DNA of 64,000 bases from Tardiphaga sp051811025 (GCF_051811025.1 NZ_JBPWQE010000001.1:4154001-4218000), one strand, 5' to 3'; shown: positions 26,798 to 36,272, counted from the first letter of the stretch. Notes: a model not told the origin generated them from the letters alone. Numbers and translations: made by a program.

Positions 26798-27256
26798 ATG
26801 CGAATTTTCAACGGGTTCGACGAGCTGAAAGCCGCCGTAGGTACGGAGATCGGCGTTAGCGACTGGATCGAAGTGACACAGGATCGGATCAACACATTCG
26901 CGGAAGCAACCTGCGACGAGCAATGGATTCATGTCGACCAGGAGCGCGCGGAGGCTGAGATGCCGGGCGGCAAGACCATCGCTCACGGCCTGCTGTCATT
27001 GAGCTTGACGCCGATGTTCATCCGGTCAGTGATGGGTTTGAAGGGGTTAAAGAACACGCTGAACTATGGCGCGGATCGCGTTCGCTATCTCTCCCCAGTG
27101 CCGGCCGGTTCAAGGTTGCGTGGACGCGTCAGCATTGCAGAAGCCGAGGAAGTGCCACCCAACGGCTTGCGCACCCACTATCGCGTGACCATCGAGATCG
27201 AGGGCGGCAAGCGTCCAGCCTGCGTCGCCGAAGTGATCGGCCTGCACTTCAGTTGA
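26798..27256 (+). CDS. MaoC-like (R)-specific enoyl-CoA hydratase
   Basis: 152 residues, a single hot-dog domain. The hydratase-2 motif is visible: FAEATCDEQWIHVDQERA with the Asp and His of the active site, followed by GGKTIAHGLLSLSL. Such enzymes hydrate crotonyl-CoA-type substrates to (R)-3-hydroxyacyl-CoA, which feeds or drains PHA. Last gene of the plus-strand operon; it converges with the fabI paralogue, leaving 15 bp. Confidence 0.88.
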   Translation: MRIFNGFDELKAAVGTEIGVSDWIEVTQDRINTFAEATCDEQWIHVDQERAEAEMPGGKTIAHGLLSLSLTPMFIRSVMGLKGLKNTLNYGADRVRYLSPVPAGSRLRGRVSIAEAEEVPPNGLRTHYRVTIEIEGGKRPACVAEVIGLHFS

Positions 27257-27271
27257 AGCAAGGTCCGCAGG

Positions 27272-28063
27272 TCAATCGATGATGTGATAGCCGCCATCGA
27301 TATACATTACGCTCCCAGTGATCAGCTTGGCGCCGTCGAGCGCGAGGAACGCCGTCGCCCGCCCCACGTCGTCAATGCTGACAAGACTGCGCGCCGGAGC
27401 CTGCGACTGGGCCTTGTCCATCAATTCATCGAACTCCGGAATGCCTGATGCCGCGCGCGTCGCCAGCGGTCCAGGCGAAATGGCATGCACACGAATGCCC
27501 TTCGGGCCAAGCTCGGCTGCGATATAGCGCACCGCAGCTTCAAGGGCCGCCTTCGCAACGCCCATGACGTTGTAGTTCTTCACCACCATCTGACTGCCGT
27601 AATAAGTCATGGTGAACATCGTTCCGCCATTCTTCATCAAGGGCTCAGCCAGATGCGCCATGCGCATGAACGACCAGCAAGACACGTCCATGGTCTTCTG
27701 AAAGCCCTCGCGGTCCACGTCGACGACACGGCCGTGCAATGCACCTTTGGGTGAAAAGGCGATGGAATGCAGCAGAAAATCGAGATGACCCCATTCCTTC
27801 TCAATTCGCTCAAACACTTTTTCGGTTTCGCCCTCAACCATCACATCGAGCGGCATGAAGATCGGAGACTCCAATGCCTCGGCAAGGGGCTCGACATGCT
27901 TCCTGGCCTTCTCGTTCAGATAGGTGACGGCAATCTCAGCGCCAAGCGCTCGAAATGCCTTGGCGCAGCCCCACGCGATGGACTGATCGTTGGCAATACC
28001 GACGACGAGACCCTTCTTGCCTTTCAACGCGACGCTGGTCTCGGGAAATACCGGAATCGTCAT
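27272..28063 (-). CDS. fabI: Enoyl-[acyl-carrier-protein] reductase, FabI type
   Basis: 263 residues, SDR fold. N-terminal GKKGLVVGIANDQSIAWG is the FabI nucleotide-binding signature; the Tyr-x6-Lys active site lies in YYGSQMVVKNYNVMGVAK. Reduces trans-2-enoyl-ACP with NADH/NADPH, the last step of fatty-acid elongation. It is overlapped by the ackA stop (ATGA) and so belongs to the DUF3141-pta-ackA operon. That placement suggests a specialised paralogue for low-oxygen redox balance rather than the housekeeping enzyme (inference). Confidence 0.9.
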   Translation of the reverse strand: MTIPVFPETSVALKGKKGLVVGIANDQSIAWGCAKAFRALGAEIAVTYLNEKARKHVEPLAEALESPIFMPLDVMVEGETEKVFERIEKEWGHLDFLLHSIAFSPKGALHGRVVDVDREGFQKTMDVSCWSFMRMAHLAEPLMKNGGTMFTMTYYGSQMVVKNYNVMGVAKAALEAAVRYIAAELGPKGIRVHAISPGPLATRAASGIPEFDELMDKAQSQAPARSLVSIDDVGRATAFLALDGAKLITGSVMYIDGGYHIID

Positions 28064-29274
28064 GATACTCTCTCGCGTCTCTGATCTTGCGTTTTCGGAT
28101 TCATCAGCAGCGTCAGCGTGTGCTGCGCAATCATCAACTCTTCGTCGGTGGGAATGACAAAGACCGGAACACGGCTGTCTGCCCCTGAAATCTCGCTGGC
28201 ATTTGCCGCATTCGCGGCCGGATCGAGCGTGACCCCAAGCCAGGCCAGTCTCTCGGCGATGCGGGCCCGGACCGTGGCCGAATTCTCGCCGATCCCGGCG
28301 GTGAATACGAAGGCGTCGAGGCCCTGCAGCGCGGCCGCCAGCATGCCGGCGTGGAGACCGACCCGATAGACGAAATAGTCGACCGCAAATGCTGCGCGCG
28401 GATCTGCGCTGGTCTGGAGCTCTCGCATGTCATTGCTGACCCCGGACAGGCCTTTCAGACCGCAATCCCGATAGAGGAAATCCTGCACTTTGGAGACGGA
28501 CATTCCTTTTTCTGCGATCAGATAGAGCACGACGCCCGGATCGAGCTGGCCGGCACGCGTTCCCATCGCGAGACCATCGAGGGCTGTAAAGCCCATCGTG
28601 CTCTCGACACTCTTTCCGTTCTTGATCGCACACATCGAGGCACCGCTACCGAGATGGGCGACGATCACGCGCCCACCCGCGACGTTTGATGCAACTTGCG
28701 GCAGGCGCTTGGCGATATATTCGTAGGATAGGCCGTGGAAGCCGTAGCGCCTGATGCCTTCGGCATGAAGCTGATGCGGGATCGCATAGTAGTCCGCCAG
28801 CGCATCATGATCGCGATGGAAGGCGGTGTCGAAACAGGCGACCTGCGGCAGCGTTGGGAAGTTGTTTAGAATCGTCCTGATCGGTGCCAGATTATGTGGC
28901 TGATGCAGGGGAGCCAGCGAGACATACCGTTCCAGCCGCCCCACAACTCCATGATCGATTAAGACCGGATTTGCATAATCCGGTCCGCCATGAACGACGC
29001 GATGGCCGACGGCGATAGGATTGATATTCAGCTCGTCGCGCAGCCAGGCGCCCGCGACAGACATCGCTGCTGGCACATCTGCCACAGCCTCGATTGGATA
29101 AGCACGATCGGCCATCGGATCGCCGTTCTGGCCATTCGCACGCAGCCGCGGACGGCTGCCGATTCCATCTATCTGGCCCTTGATTCGCCTTTGTAAGTTC
29201 CCCTCTCCCTCAACCGAGAAAATCTGAAACTTGACGCTTGAGGAGCCTGCATTGACGACAAGAATTGTATCCAT
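28060..29274 (-). CDS. ackA: Acetate kinase
   Basis: 404 residues from ATG 29274 (MDTILVVNAGSSSVKF); the longer frame to 29343 would overlap pta. ASKHA fold: VVNAGSSSVKF at the N-terminus, VVHGG, FDTAFH, HLGSGASMCAIKNGKS and VFTAGIGEN near residue 320 match both family signatures. Converts acetyl phosphate plus ADP to acetate plus ATP. It follows pta by 5 bp, completing the acetyl-CoA to acetate ATP-yielding route; fabI overlaps its end. Confidence 0.95.
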   Translation of the reverse strand: MDTILVVNAGSSSVKFQIFSVEGEGNLQRRIKGQIDGIGSRPRLRANGQNGDPMADRAYPIEAVADVPAAMSVAGAWLRDELNINPIAVGHRVVHGGPDYANPVLIDHGVVGRLERYVSLAPLHQPHNLAPIRTILNNFPTLPQVACFDTAFHRDHDALADYYAIPHQLHAEGIRRYGFHGLSYEYIAKRLPQVASNVAGGRVIVAHLGSGASMCAIKNGKSVESTMGFTALDGLAMGTRAGQLDPGVVLYLIAEKGMSVSKVQDFLYRDCGLKGLSGVSNDMRELQTSADPRAAFAVDYFVYRVGLHAGMLAAALQGLDAFVFTAGIGENSATVRARIAERLAWLGVTLDPAANAANASEISGADSRVPVFVIPTDEELMIAQHTLTLLMNPKTQDQRRERVS

Positions 29275-29279
29275 GGCTA

Positions 29280-30242
29280 TCACCCGGAAACTGTTGGTGC
29301 ATGCTGACGCCTCGCATGCGCGTACAGCGACGCTATGGCGCACGACGCCATCCGGGCGCGCGCCGTGTCCGCACGCGATGTCAACACGACGGGCACTCTG
29401 GCTCCCAATACGATACCCGCGCCATCGGCCTTGGCGAAGTAAGCGAGATTCTTTGCCAGCATGTTGCCGGCCTCAAGATCAGGAACCACCAGGATCTGCG
29501 CGCGTCCTGCGACCTCGGACTTGATGCCCTTGATCCGCGCCGCCTCGACGTCGATGGCGTTGTCGAAGGCCAATGGGCCGTCGAGCACCCCCCCGGTGAT
29601 CTGGCCGCGGTCGGCCATTTTGCAAAGCGCCGCCGCCTCGATCGTCGAGGGAATCATGGCAGTGACGGTTTCCACCGCCGAGAGGATCGCCACGCGTGGA
29701 GACTGGCCGAACCCCGCTTGATTGTAGAGATCGATGGCATTCTGGATGATGTCCCGCTTGGCTGCGAGATCCGGAAAGATGTTGATCGCCGCATCCGTGA
29801 CAAAAATGGTCTCGGCATAGGCTGGAACGTCCATCACGAACACATGGCTGACGCGCCGATTGGTGCGCAAGCCGCCGACCTTTGCCGTCACGGCTCGCAT
29901 GAGCTCGTCGGTATGCAGGCTGCCTTTCATCAGCATCTCGCCTTTGGCTTCGTGAATCAGTTCGACGCCCTTGGCGGCAGCGTCGTCGCTATGCGCAGCG
30001 TCGACGATCTCGAAGCCCGCGATGTCGAGGCCGCTTTTCTTCGCGGTGTCCTTGATCTTCTGAGCGGGACCGACCAGGACTGGCCGAATGATGCCGGCTT
30101 GCGCACTATCGACAGCACCGCGCAGCGAGGTCTCGTCGCAAGGATGCACCACAACGGTCGCAACAGGCGGAACGGCCTTTGCCGCCGTGATCAGGCGATC
30201 ATATTTACTGGGAGATCGTGCTTGGATTGCGTCAGCTGACAT
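29280..30242 (-). CDS. pta: Phosphate acetyltransferase (Pta, short form)
   Basis: 320 residues, the catalytic PTA_PTB domain only, without the N-terminal regulatory domain of long Pta. Visible segments are RPVLVGPAQKIKD, FVTDAAINIFPDL, PRVAILSAVETV and ITGGVLDGPLAFDNAID. Makes acetyl phosphate from acetyl-CoA; a butyryl/propionyl preference cannot be excluded. Upstream DUF3141 gene ends 35 bp before it and ackA starts 5 bp after. Confidence 0.92.
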   Translation of the reverse strand: MSADAIQARSPSKYDRLITAAKAVPPVATVVVHPCDETSLRGAVDSAQAGIIRPVLVGPAQKIKDTAKKSGLDIAGFEIVDAAHSDDAAAKGVELIHEAKGEMLMKGSLHTDELMRAVTAKVGGLRTNRRVSHVFVMDVPAYAETIFVTDAAINIFPDLAAKRDIIQNAIDLYNQAGFGQSPRVAILSAVETVTAMIPSTIEAAALCKMADRGQITGGVLDGPLAFDNAIDVEAARIKGIKSEVAGRAQILVVPDLEAGNMLAKNLAYFAKADGAGIVLGARVPVVLTSRADTARARMASCAIASLYAHARRQHAPTVSG

Positions 30243-30277
30243 TATGTTGCTCCCACTCCCCGTTGACTGAACCTGCC

Positions 30278-32500
30278 CTACGACGCTCTGGCCTCAGGAT
30301 CGAAAGGGGTAACGTTTGACGCCCCCATCCCACCTGCTTCGACACCGAACAACCCGGCCATCCGCTTGAGCCTGACTGCGCGCTCGCCGGTGATTTCGCC
30401 GCTCGCGGACAACACCTCACGCATCGCCGCGAAAATTGCCTGCTTTTGATCGTGATCCGCAGGCAGCAACGCCGGAATAGCGGCCAGCGCCCCTTCCGGA
30501 TCGAGCAACAACATGAAGAACTGCTCGCGCACCAAGGTCTTGAATTCGGGCAGCGTTAATCGTGCTTCGACCTGATCGCGCCGAACCTGACGCAGCGCCT
30601 CGATACTTCGCTCATCGACCATTCCCCGCGCAGAGCCCACGTAAAGCAACGAACGCAAGGTCGCTTCGCGCAGGCCTCCTTCCGCAATCTTGGACTTGAG
30701 TTCAGCGATCCTCTTGTCGAGCATGGCTCGGTGTTCAGCCGACATCTCCCGGCGGCGCGACGGCTCGGACTTAGGGTCGATGCCGACGGCCGCCTGCAAT
30801 GCAGGCGAACCATAGATGTTGAGGAACATGGCCTCGCTGAGCGCCTCCTGAGAGTCCCGCCAGCTATCCAGCATATGAACGATTTGCTTTCCCATCTGCT
30901 CCTGGAATGCGAGGAAGGGATTGTCCTTCGAAACCGGCTTGCGGTTACCCTCGACGTCTTCTGCGGCCGACTCCACCCAGTTCATCCAGGGATTTTTGCT
31001 GCTGAAAGCTTCATATTGCAGCCGCAACGGATGCAGATTGCGCATCATTTCCGCCATTTGCGGCGTCACTGCATTCTTAAGCCAGGGTTGAATATACTTC
31101 TGGTAAGCTGCGAGATTCATCTCAGAGACGCGCTTGGCGGCAGCGAAACGCCGCTCGTCCTCCGGCGAATTACCGCCCATGGCCCTGATGTCATCAAGCG
31201 TCCGCGCCTCGCAGCGCATCACCCATTGACCAACGACGAGGTCGGCACTCGCGGTCGCCTCCCCCTTGGCTTCAAAGGTTGCTTCATAGAGACCCGGCGG
31301 CAATACATCGATGAGATCGATGTTGCTGGAAAACTCCGTGTGTTCCTTCTTGGCGACACCGCCGGACACGAAAATGCCCAGATGACCGATGCTTTGGTGA
31401 ACCGTATAGACAATCGTCTGCCCATACGCCCTGATCTCATCTACATCAGCATAGCAATCGAGGATCCAGTTCAGCGCTTGCTGCGGCGGCGTAACGTTGT
31501 CGCCCTCCGAGCAGAACACCAGGATCGGCGACCTGATATTGCGCAAGTCGACCTTCCGGCCGTCAGACATCTCGACCTTGCCGGCAGCGAGGTTGTTGCC
31601 GATGAAAAGCTCGTCGACGATAAACTGGATTTCTTCGGCATTCAGATTGACGTGACCGCCCCACCAGCGCTCGAATTCAAGATATCGATCCGCCTCGGTA
31701 TCGATATTGGAATAGACATTGTATTGCTTGCTCCACAGCGTGTTGGAGGGGTTCTGGTTCTCAAAATTTTGCACCAGCCACGCGCCGTCAAACTTGCCGG
31801 CACCGAGATCACTGGTCATCGCGGTAAGCCAACTGCCTCCCATCAGGCCGCCCGAATAGCGCATCGGGTATTTGCCGTGCACTCCTTCCCAATAAGCAAG
31901 CGGAGCGCCTGCGATAATCAGCGGCCCGAACAGCTCGGGCCGCAGAGACGCCAGGATCATGACGGCCCAACCGGCCTGGCAATTACCGATGACGCATGGC
32001 TTGCCGTCAGCCTTGGGATGCAGAGCGATGACCTTCTCGATGAACTGTGCCTCGGCCCATGCAATGCGCTCGATAGTCTGTCCCGGCATCGGTTCCGGCA
32101 GGAAGCCAATGAAGTAGCAGGGGTGACCCGCTTTCATCGCGACGCCTATTTCACTGTCGGCCTTGAAACCGCCAATCCCCGGACCGTGACCTGCACGGGG
32201 ATCGACCACAATAAACGGCCGCCGCTCGAGATCGATCTCAACGCCCTCGGGCGGAACGATCCGGACCAGCGCGTAGTTCACGGGTTCATTCAGCGCGCGA
32301 CCATCGATAATCAATTCGGCTGAATACTGAAGGACATGCGGTGCGGTCTGCGCGACATGCTCGCGGTACTGATCGCCACGCTGACGCATGACATCCAGGA
32401 ACAGCATGCTCCGCTGTCCAGCATCGACCATGTATTCCACCGCCGAGGCAACGAGCCCGGACATCGGACCGCCCGGCAAGTTTGACGCTTCCTTCGACAT
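30278..32500 (-). CDS. DUF3141 protein with PHA-synthase-like alpha/beta-hydrolase domain
   Basis: 740 residues. Residues about 60-400 form an alpha/beta hydrolase related to PhaC: FIVVDPRAGHGPGIGGFK, elbow IGNCQAGW with Cys174 in place of Ser as in PHA synthases, SPILVFCSEGDNVTPPQQAL (acid) and HQSIGHLGIFV (His). The remaining 340 residues are helical and specific to DUF3141. It heads the operon with pta, ackA and fabI, and a FixK-type box lies about 61 bp upstream. Polymerase, depolymerase or acyltransferase activity is possible; none is established here. Confidence 0.88.
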   Translation of the reverse strand: MSKEASNLPGGPMSGLVASAVEYMVDAGQRSMLFLDVMRQRGDQYREHVAQTAPHVLQYSAELIIDGRALNEPVNYALVRIVPPEGVEIDLERRPFIVVDPRAGHGPGIGGFKADSEIGVAMKAGHPCYFIGFLPEPMPGQTIERIAWAEAQFIEKVIALHPKADGKPCVIGNCQAGWAVMILASLRPELFGPLIIAGAPLAYWEGVHGKYPMRYSGGLMGGSWLTAMTSDLGAGKFDGAWLVQNFENQNPSNTLWSKQYNVYSNIDTEADRYLEFERWWGGHVNLNAEEIQFIVDELFIGNNLAAGKVEMSDGRKVDLRNIRSPILVFCSEGDNVTPPQQALNWILDCYADVDEIRAYGQTIVYTVHQSIGHLGIFVSGGVAKKEHTEFSSNIDLIDVLPPGLYEATFEAKGEATASADLVVGQWVMRCEARTLDDIRAMGGNSPEDERRFAAAKRVSEMNLAAYQKYIQPWLKNAVTPQMAEMMRNLHPLRLQYEAFSSKNPWMNWVESAAEDVEGNRKPVSKDNPFLAFQEQMGKQIVHMLDSWRDSQEALSEAMFLNIYGSPALQAAVGIDPKSEPSRRREMSAEHRAMLDKRIAELKSKIAEGGLREATLRSLLYVGSARGMVDERSIEALRQVRRDQVEARLTLPEFKTLVREQFFMLLLDPEGALAAIPALLPADHDQKQAIFAAMREVLSASGEITGERAVRLKRMAGLFGVEAGGMGASNVTPFDPEARAS

Positions 32501-32554
32501 GTTCCGACCTCATCGTCGCGCCAACTCATTCAGGGCGCGTTGCACAAGGCATCG

Positions 32555-32568
32555 TTGATCTAGGTCAA
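32555..32568. promoter_or_regulatory. FixK/FNR-type box upstream of DUF3141-pta-ackA-fabI
   Basis: TTGATCTAGGTCAA, nearly palindromic; same 14-mer as the site at 39210. Centre is about 61 bp upstream of the DUF3141 start and overlaps the stop of the preceding AI-2E-family gene by a few bases. Confidence 0.75.
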
Positions 32569-33662
32569 GGGTCCACAGGCAGCCTAGGCGCCGGTCTGGA
32601 TTGATCCTCGCGCATCCATGCCGCCATCAACTCCCAGGCGACCGAAAGAACAATCGGCCCGATAAAGAGGCCGACAATTCCGTGCGCAAGAGTTCCTCCG
32701 ATGACGCCGATGAAGATGACAAGTGTCGGAGTCGTAAGTCCGCGCCCCATCACAAGCGGTTTCAATATGTTGTCGAGCACGCCGACGAGGCCAAGGAACA
32801 CCGTCAACAGCAGTGCCGTGGTGAAATCCTTGTCCATCCAGATCCAGATCACCACAGGAAGAATGACGATTGCTGCGCCGATCTGAATGATGGTCAGCAG
32901 CATAACCGCAAAGGCCAGGAGGCCAGCACTGGGAATGCCGGCCATTTTGAATCCTATGCCGGCCAGCAGGGCCTGCAAAACCGCGACGCCGATCACGCCC
33001 TGAGAGACGGCGCGGATTGTCGCCCCAGCCAGATCCAGCAAATGTTCGCTCTGCTCGGGAACGATGAGGGACAGAAGGCGCCTTCCGCCCGCGGCCAGTT
33101 GGGGACCGTAGGGAAAGAGAAAACCGGCTATAAGCACGGACAGCAGAAACTTGAGCGTACCGACGCCGGCGCTCCCCGCAAGCGTGAGCATCGTCCCCGC
33201 CAAAGGTTTCAAATACGGCGCCACCTCGCGTAGCACCGCCTTGATATTGCTGAACGCCCGGCTCCAGATTTCATACAGTTGGGATCCGACGAAACGCCAT
33301 TCCTTGATGTGTTCGGGCGGTGACGGAATGACCAGATTGCCGGCACTCAGGTCATCGGCGAGTTGTCTTACACCGTCCAACGCACTCAGACCCAGCCATG
33401 TCGCCGGCCCGATCACAATTCCAAGATTGACAATCGTGAGGATCGTCGCAGCCGTTCTGGGACGGCCACCGAGCAGTTTGGCCAGCCAGTTGAAAACCGG
33501 ATAGAAGGCGACGGCAAGGACACCGCTCCAGGCCAGAATTGGCACGAAGGAGCGGATCACGATGAACGTCCAAATCACCAGCAACGCCAGCAATCCCAAC
33601 CGGACCACAAGTCGGATGACATCGTCCCCGGATAAAACGCGGCGCAGTGTTCTCACGGACAC
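32565..33662 (-). CDS. AI-2E family (YdiK/TqsA-like) membrane transporter
   Basis: 365 residues with about seven to eight hydrophobic segments. The order (two N-terminal helices, a long amphipathic region, GVIGVAVLQALLAGIGFKMAG and a C-terminal DNILKPLVMGRGLTTPTLV followed by FIGVIGGTLAHGIVGLFIGP) is the signature of AI-2E exporters. Actual substrates are diverse (AI-2, Na+/H+); none can be assigned. A perfect FixK-type box lies 53 bp upstream. Its end carries the box of the next operon. Confidence 0.88.
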   Translation of the reverse strand: MSVRTLRRVLSGDDVIRLVVRLGLLALLVIWTFIVIRSFVPILAWSGVLAVAFYPVFNWLAKLLGGRPRTAATILTIVNLGIVIGPATWLGLSALDGVRQLADDLSAGNLVIPSPPEHIKEWRFVGSQLYEIWSRAFSNIKAVLREVAPYLKPLAGTMLTLAGSAGVGTLKFLLSVLIAGFLFPYGPQLAAGGRRLLSLIVPEQSEHLLDLAGATIRAVSQGVIGVAVLQALLAGIGFKMAGIPSAGLLAFAVMLLTIIQIGAAIVILPVVIWIWMDKDFTTALLLTVFLGLVGVLDNILKPLVMGRGLTTPTLVIFIGVIGGTLAHGIVGLFIGPIVLSVAWELMAAWMREDQSRPAPRLPVDP

Positions 33663-33714
33663 GCCTTGATCTGTTCAGGTACGCAAGCGTTGCTGCTCCG
33701 GTCATCCGATAGTC

Positions 33715-33728
33715 TTGATCCAGATCAA
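33715..33728. promoter_or_regulatory. FixK/FNR-type box, divergent promoter (AI-2E / GNAT)
   Basis: TTGATCCAGATCAA, full palindromic half-sites. Centre is about 59 bp from the AI-2E-family start (minus) and about 80 bp from the GNAT gene start (plus). Confidence 0.75.
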
Positions 33729-33801
33729 GCCTCCGTCCGCCGGCCGACGTTTGCTTGATGCTGGGCTGAACAGATTTCCCGACCATGCCAGCGGAGCTCC
33801 C

Positions 33802-34323
33802 ATGTCCGACGCTGCCACCTACGCCGCGCATGAGCAGTTACGCGACGGCAGCCTTGTGAGTATTCTGGCGCTTCGGCCGGAAGACGAGCCCGACATGCTC
33901 GCCGCGCTGGCGCAGGCCAGCGTACAATCGCTGCAGCGCCGTTTTTTCGTCATGAAACGCCATTTCTCTGACAAGGAACGCACTTTCTTCATGGACATTG
34001 ATTTCGAAAATCATGTCGCGCTGGTTGCGCGCGCTGAGGAAGCTGGCCGGAATGTCCTGGTGGGTGGTTGCCGATATATCGTTTCCGAGCCAGCCCGCGC
34101 CGAGATGGCGTTTATGGTAGTCGATGGGTGGCAGGGACGCGGCGTGGGCTCGATCCTCATGCGGCATCTCATCAAACTCGGGCGCGATGCCGGGCTGAAA
34201 GAACTGACCGCAGAAGTTCTTCCGGAAAACACCGCGATGCGAAAGATCTTCACCAGGTTCGGCTTCAAGGCAGCCCCGCGAAAAGACCCCCAGATTGTTA
34301 GCCTGGTGCTTGAACTCACTTAG
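33802..34323 (+). CDS. GNAT-family N-acetyltransferase
   Basis: 173 residues from ATG 33802, which has GGAG six bases upstream; an earlier in-frame start at 33715 would begin inside the FixK box and is rejected. GNAT fold with acetyl-CoA pyrophosphate loop WQGRGVGSILM and LTAEVLPENTAMRKIFTRFGF. It resembles the acetyltransferase module of Pat/AcsP proteins that acetylate acyl-CoA synthetases. That target would fit this acetyl-CoA region but is inference. Confidence 0.82.
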   Translation: MSDAATYAAHEQLRDGSLVSILALRPEDEPDMLAALAQASVQSLQRRFFVMKRHFSDKERTFFMDIDFENHVALVARAEEAGRNVLVGGCRYIVSEPARAEMAFMVVDGWQGRGVGSILMRHLIKLGRDAGLKELTAEVLPENTAMRKIFTRFGFKAAPRKDPQIVSLVLELT

Positions 34324-34402
34324 GATCGAAACATGTTGGTGCTGGCAACATGAGATGACTTTGATCCAGATCTGGGTCGCGGGTTGTTGCAAGGGAAGTC
34401 CG

Positions 34403-34660
34403 ATGTCGGCTCTCATGATGGGCATTCAGAAAGTCAAATTGATCATTTTTCTGGGCATTGCGGTCTGCCTTGCGGATCAGACTGCAATCGCAAAGAGCGA
34501 ATTGACTGATCCCCTGAAGATCGCGCGTGATTGCAAGAGCGAACTTAAGCGTCTGTGCGCGGGAGTGCGCCCGGGGCGTGGGCGCATCACGAGCTGCCTC
34601 AAGGAAAAGTCCGCCGAATTATCCTCCACTTGTTTGGATGCACTCAAGGCCGCTGAATGA
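34403..34660 (+). CDS. Small secreted cysteine-rich-repeat protein
   Basis: 85 residues from ATG 34403 with AAGGGAAG upstream. Signal peptide ends near QTAIAKSE. The mature part has the Golgi-apparatus-protein-1-like Cys-rich repeat: DCKSELKRLCAGVRPGRGRI, then SCLKEK and LSSTC, four cysteines in total. Single-repeat proteins like this are frequent in Bradyrhizobium; role unknown, probably periplasmic. Confidence 0.75.
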   Translation: MSALMMGIQKVKLIIFLGIAVCLADQTAIAKSELTDPLKIARDCKSELKRLCAGVRPGRGRITSCLKEKSAELSSTCLDALKAAE

Positions 34661-34864
34661 GATCGACAAGTTTCGTGGAGATTGAGAGTGACATCTTATT
34701 CATCGCGGCTCAAAGCGAAGAAGTCGCCCATGAATATGAGGAATCCCGGTAGGTAGACTTTCTCAGCGACGGAACCCGCTCTGGTTGAGATCCGATTTGC
34801 GCCAGATAAATCTGGCCCTCCCGACGGATTCTGACGTGACACCAACATTTGGCGTGAGCTCTTG

Positions 34865-34878
34865 TTGAGCCAGATCAA
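34865..34878. promoter_or_regulatory. FixK/FNR-type box upstream of the cation antiporter
   Basis: TTGAGCCAGATCAA, TTGA plus ATCAA halves. Centre is about 65 bp upstream of the start at 34937. The surrounding intergenic stretch 34661-34936 holds no gene that I can support. Confidence 0.6.
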
Positions 34879-34936
34879 TACCGTTCCGGGACAGGAACGG
34901 ATTCTCCGCCATCGCATTCGGTAGGAGACCGCCGTC

Positions 34937-36037
34937 ATGACCCCCCTGCTCAGGCAGATCCAGCATACACCGCTGCTTTGGATGTTGATCTTCGTGCCTG
35001 CCGTGCTAGTCGCGGAAGCAATAGCGCCGCATTCCCATACCCTGCTGTTCATGCTTTCGGTTCTCGCTATCGTACCGCTGGCCGCCCTGCTCAGCCACGC
35101 GACCGAAGCGGTTGCCGCCAAGACCGGTGATGCCGTCGGCGGATTGCTCAATGCGACGCTGGGAAACTTAACGGAACTGATCATTGCGATCACCGCGTTA
35201 CATGCGGGCCAGTACATGCTGGTGAAGGCGTCAATTGCCGGTGCGATTGTCACCAACGCCCTCTTCATGCTCGGTGCCTGTCTGCTCCTCGGCGGCCTGC
35301 GCTACCACGTCCAAGAATATAACCGTTCCGGCGCCCGACTCTACTCCGGTCTCTTACTGATGGCGACGGTCGCTCTGCTTGCTCCATCGGCAGTCGCCGA
35401 CCTTGATCTTGTGCAGGGTGAGACCATCATGCAGAAGCTCAGCATCGGCCTCGCCATCCTGCTCATCATTGCTTACGCACTCGGCCTGCTGTTCTCGCTG
35501 AAGACCCACAAGGAATTGTTCGCAAGCGCCGCGCATGACGAAGGCGAGGAACATTGGCCGATTGTCCTTGCGGTGGGCACACTGCTTGTTGTCACTGTAC
35601 TGGTTGCACTTGTGAGTGAGATTTTTGTCGAGTCGGTGCAGAAGGCCGCAGCAACGTTTGGAATGAGCCCGGCCTTCGTTGGCTTCATCATCGTCTCAAT
35701 GGTCGGGGCCGCCGCCGAGTTTGCCGTTGCCTTTTCCGCGGCACGCAAGGACCGCCTCGACATGAGCGTCAGCATCGCGCTTGGCAGCGCCTCCCAGATA
35801 GCGCTGTTCGTAGCGCCCGCCCTGGTGCTGCTCAGCTATGTCGTCGGACCATCGCCGATGAGCCTGCAGTTCTGGCCCGGCGCCGTCACCATGGTCATGA
35901 TTGCGACCGTGACGGCGAGCTTCATTACGAGCAGCGGTCGCTCGGCCTGGTTCGTCGGCGCCCTGCTCATCTTCATTTACGCAGTCTTTGCGTTGACGCT
36001 GTATGTAGTTCCGCCGACGGGCCAGGGGATGGAATGA
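34937..36037 (+). CDS. Calcium/proton antiporter (CaCA, Cax/ChaA type)
   Basis: 366 residues with eleven hydrophobic segments in two homologous halves. Each half has the acidic-helix signature: GGLLNATLGNLTELIIAI in the first and FVGFIIVSMVGAAAEFAVAF in the second, with Asn/Glu pairs in place for cation binding. Exports Ca2+ (or Na+/K+) against protons in the inner membrane. GGAGA precedes the start. Convergence with other FixK-box genes suggests expression under oxygen limitation. Confidence 0.92.
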   Translation: MTPLLRQIQHTPLLWMLIFVPAVLVAEAIAPHSHTLLFMLSVLAIVPLAALLSHATEAVAAKTGDAVGGLLNATLGNLTELIIAITALHAGQYMLVKASIAGAIVTNALFMLGACLLLGGLRYHVQEYNRSGARLYSGLLLMATVALLAPSAVADLDLVQGETIMQKLSIGLAILLIIAYALGLLFSLKTHKELFASAAHDEGEEHWPIVLAVGTLLVVTVLVALVSEIFVESVQKAAATFGMSPAFVGFIIVSMVGAAAEFAVAFSAARKDRLDMSVSIALGSASQIALFVAPALVLLSYVVGPSPMSLQFWPGAVTMVMIATVTASFITSSGRSAWFVGALLIFIYAVFALTLYVVPPTGQGME

Positions 36038-36120
36038 AGCCCGCGCTCGGTGAGGCAGCACACCGCTGGCGCTCAGCTCTATTCGACGTCGAACGCTTCG
36101 AGGATCCGGCTTTCGGAGCG

Positions 36121-36134
36121 TTGATTCAGATCAA
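36121..36134. promoter_or_regulatory. FixK/FNR-type box upstream of the HD hydrolase
   Basis: TTGATTCAGATCAA, full consensus; identical to the site at 43906. Centre is about 145 bp upstream of the HD gene start, so the promoter leader would be long, or an unrecognised short ORF (ATG 36197) lies between. Confidence 0.65.
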
Positions 36135-36272
36135 CTCTTAGGGAGCTCTCGCCAGTAGATTCCACCGAAATCCTTAGGCACTCACGGCGTTCCGCGATGC
36201 CCAAGCTGAAGGACACCGCTGAGGACCCGGCGATCATGGCGCAACCAACGACTGGGCAAGACAGGTGCCGAG

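Noticed and set aside
30731..32323. 530-residue plus-strand frame
   Set aside because: Antisense shadow of the DUF3141 gene, which has clear family motifs.
34361..34374. TTGATCCAGATCTG as a FixK-type box
   Set aside because: The right half-site is ATCTG, not ATCAA; symmetrical pairing is lost, so it is not counted with the others.
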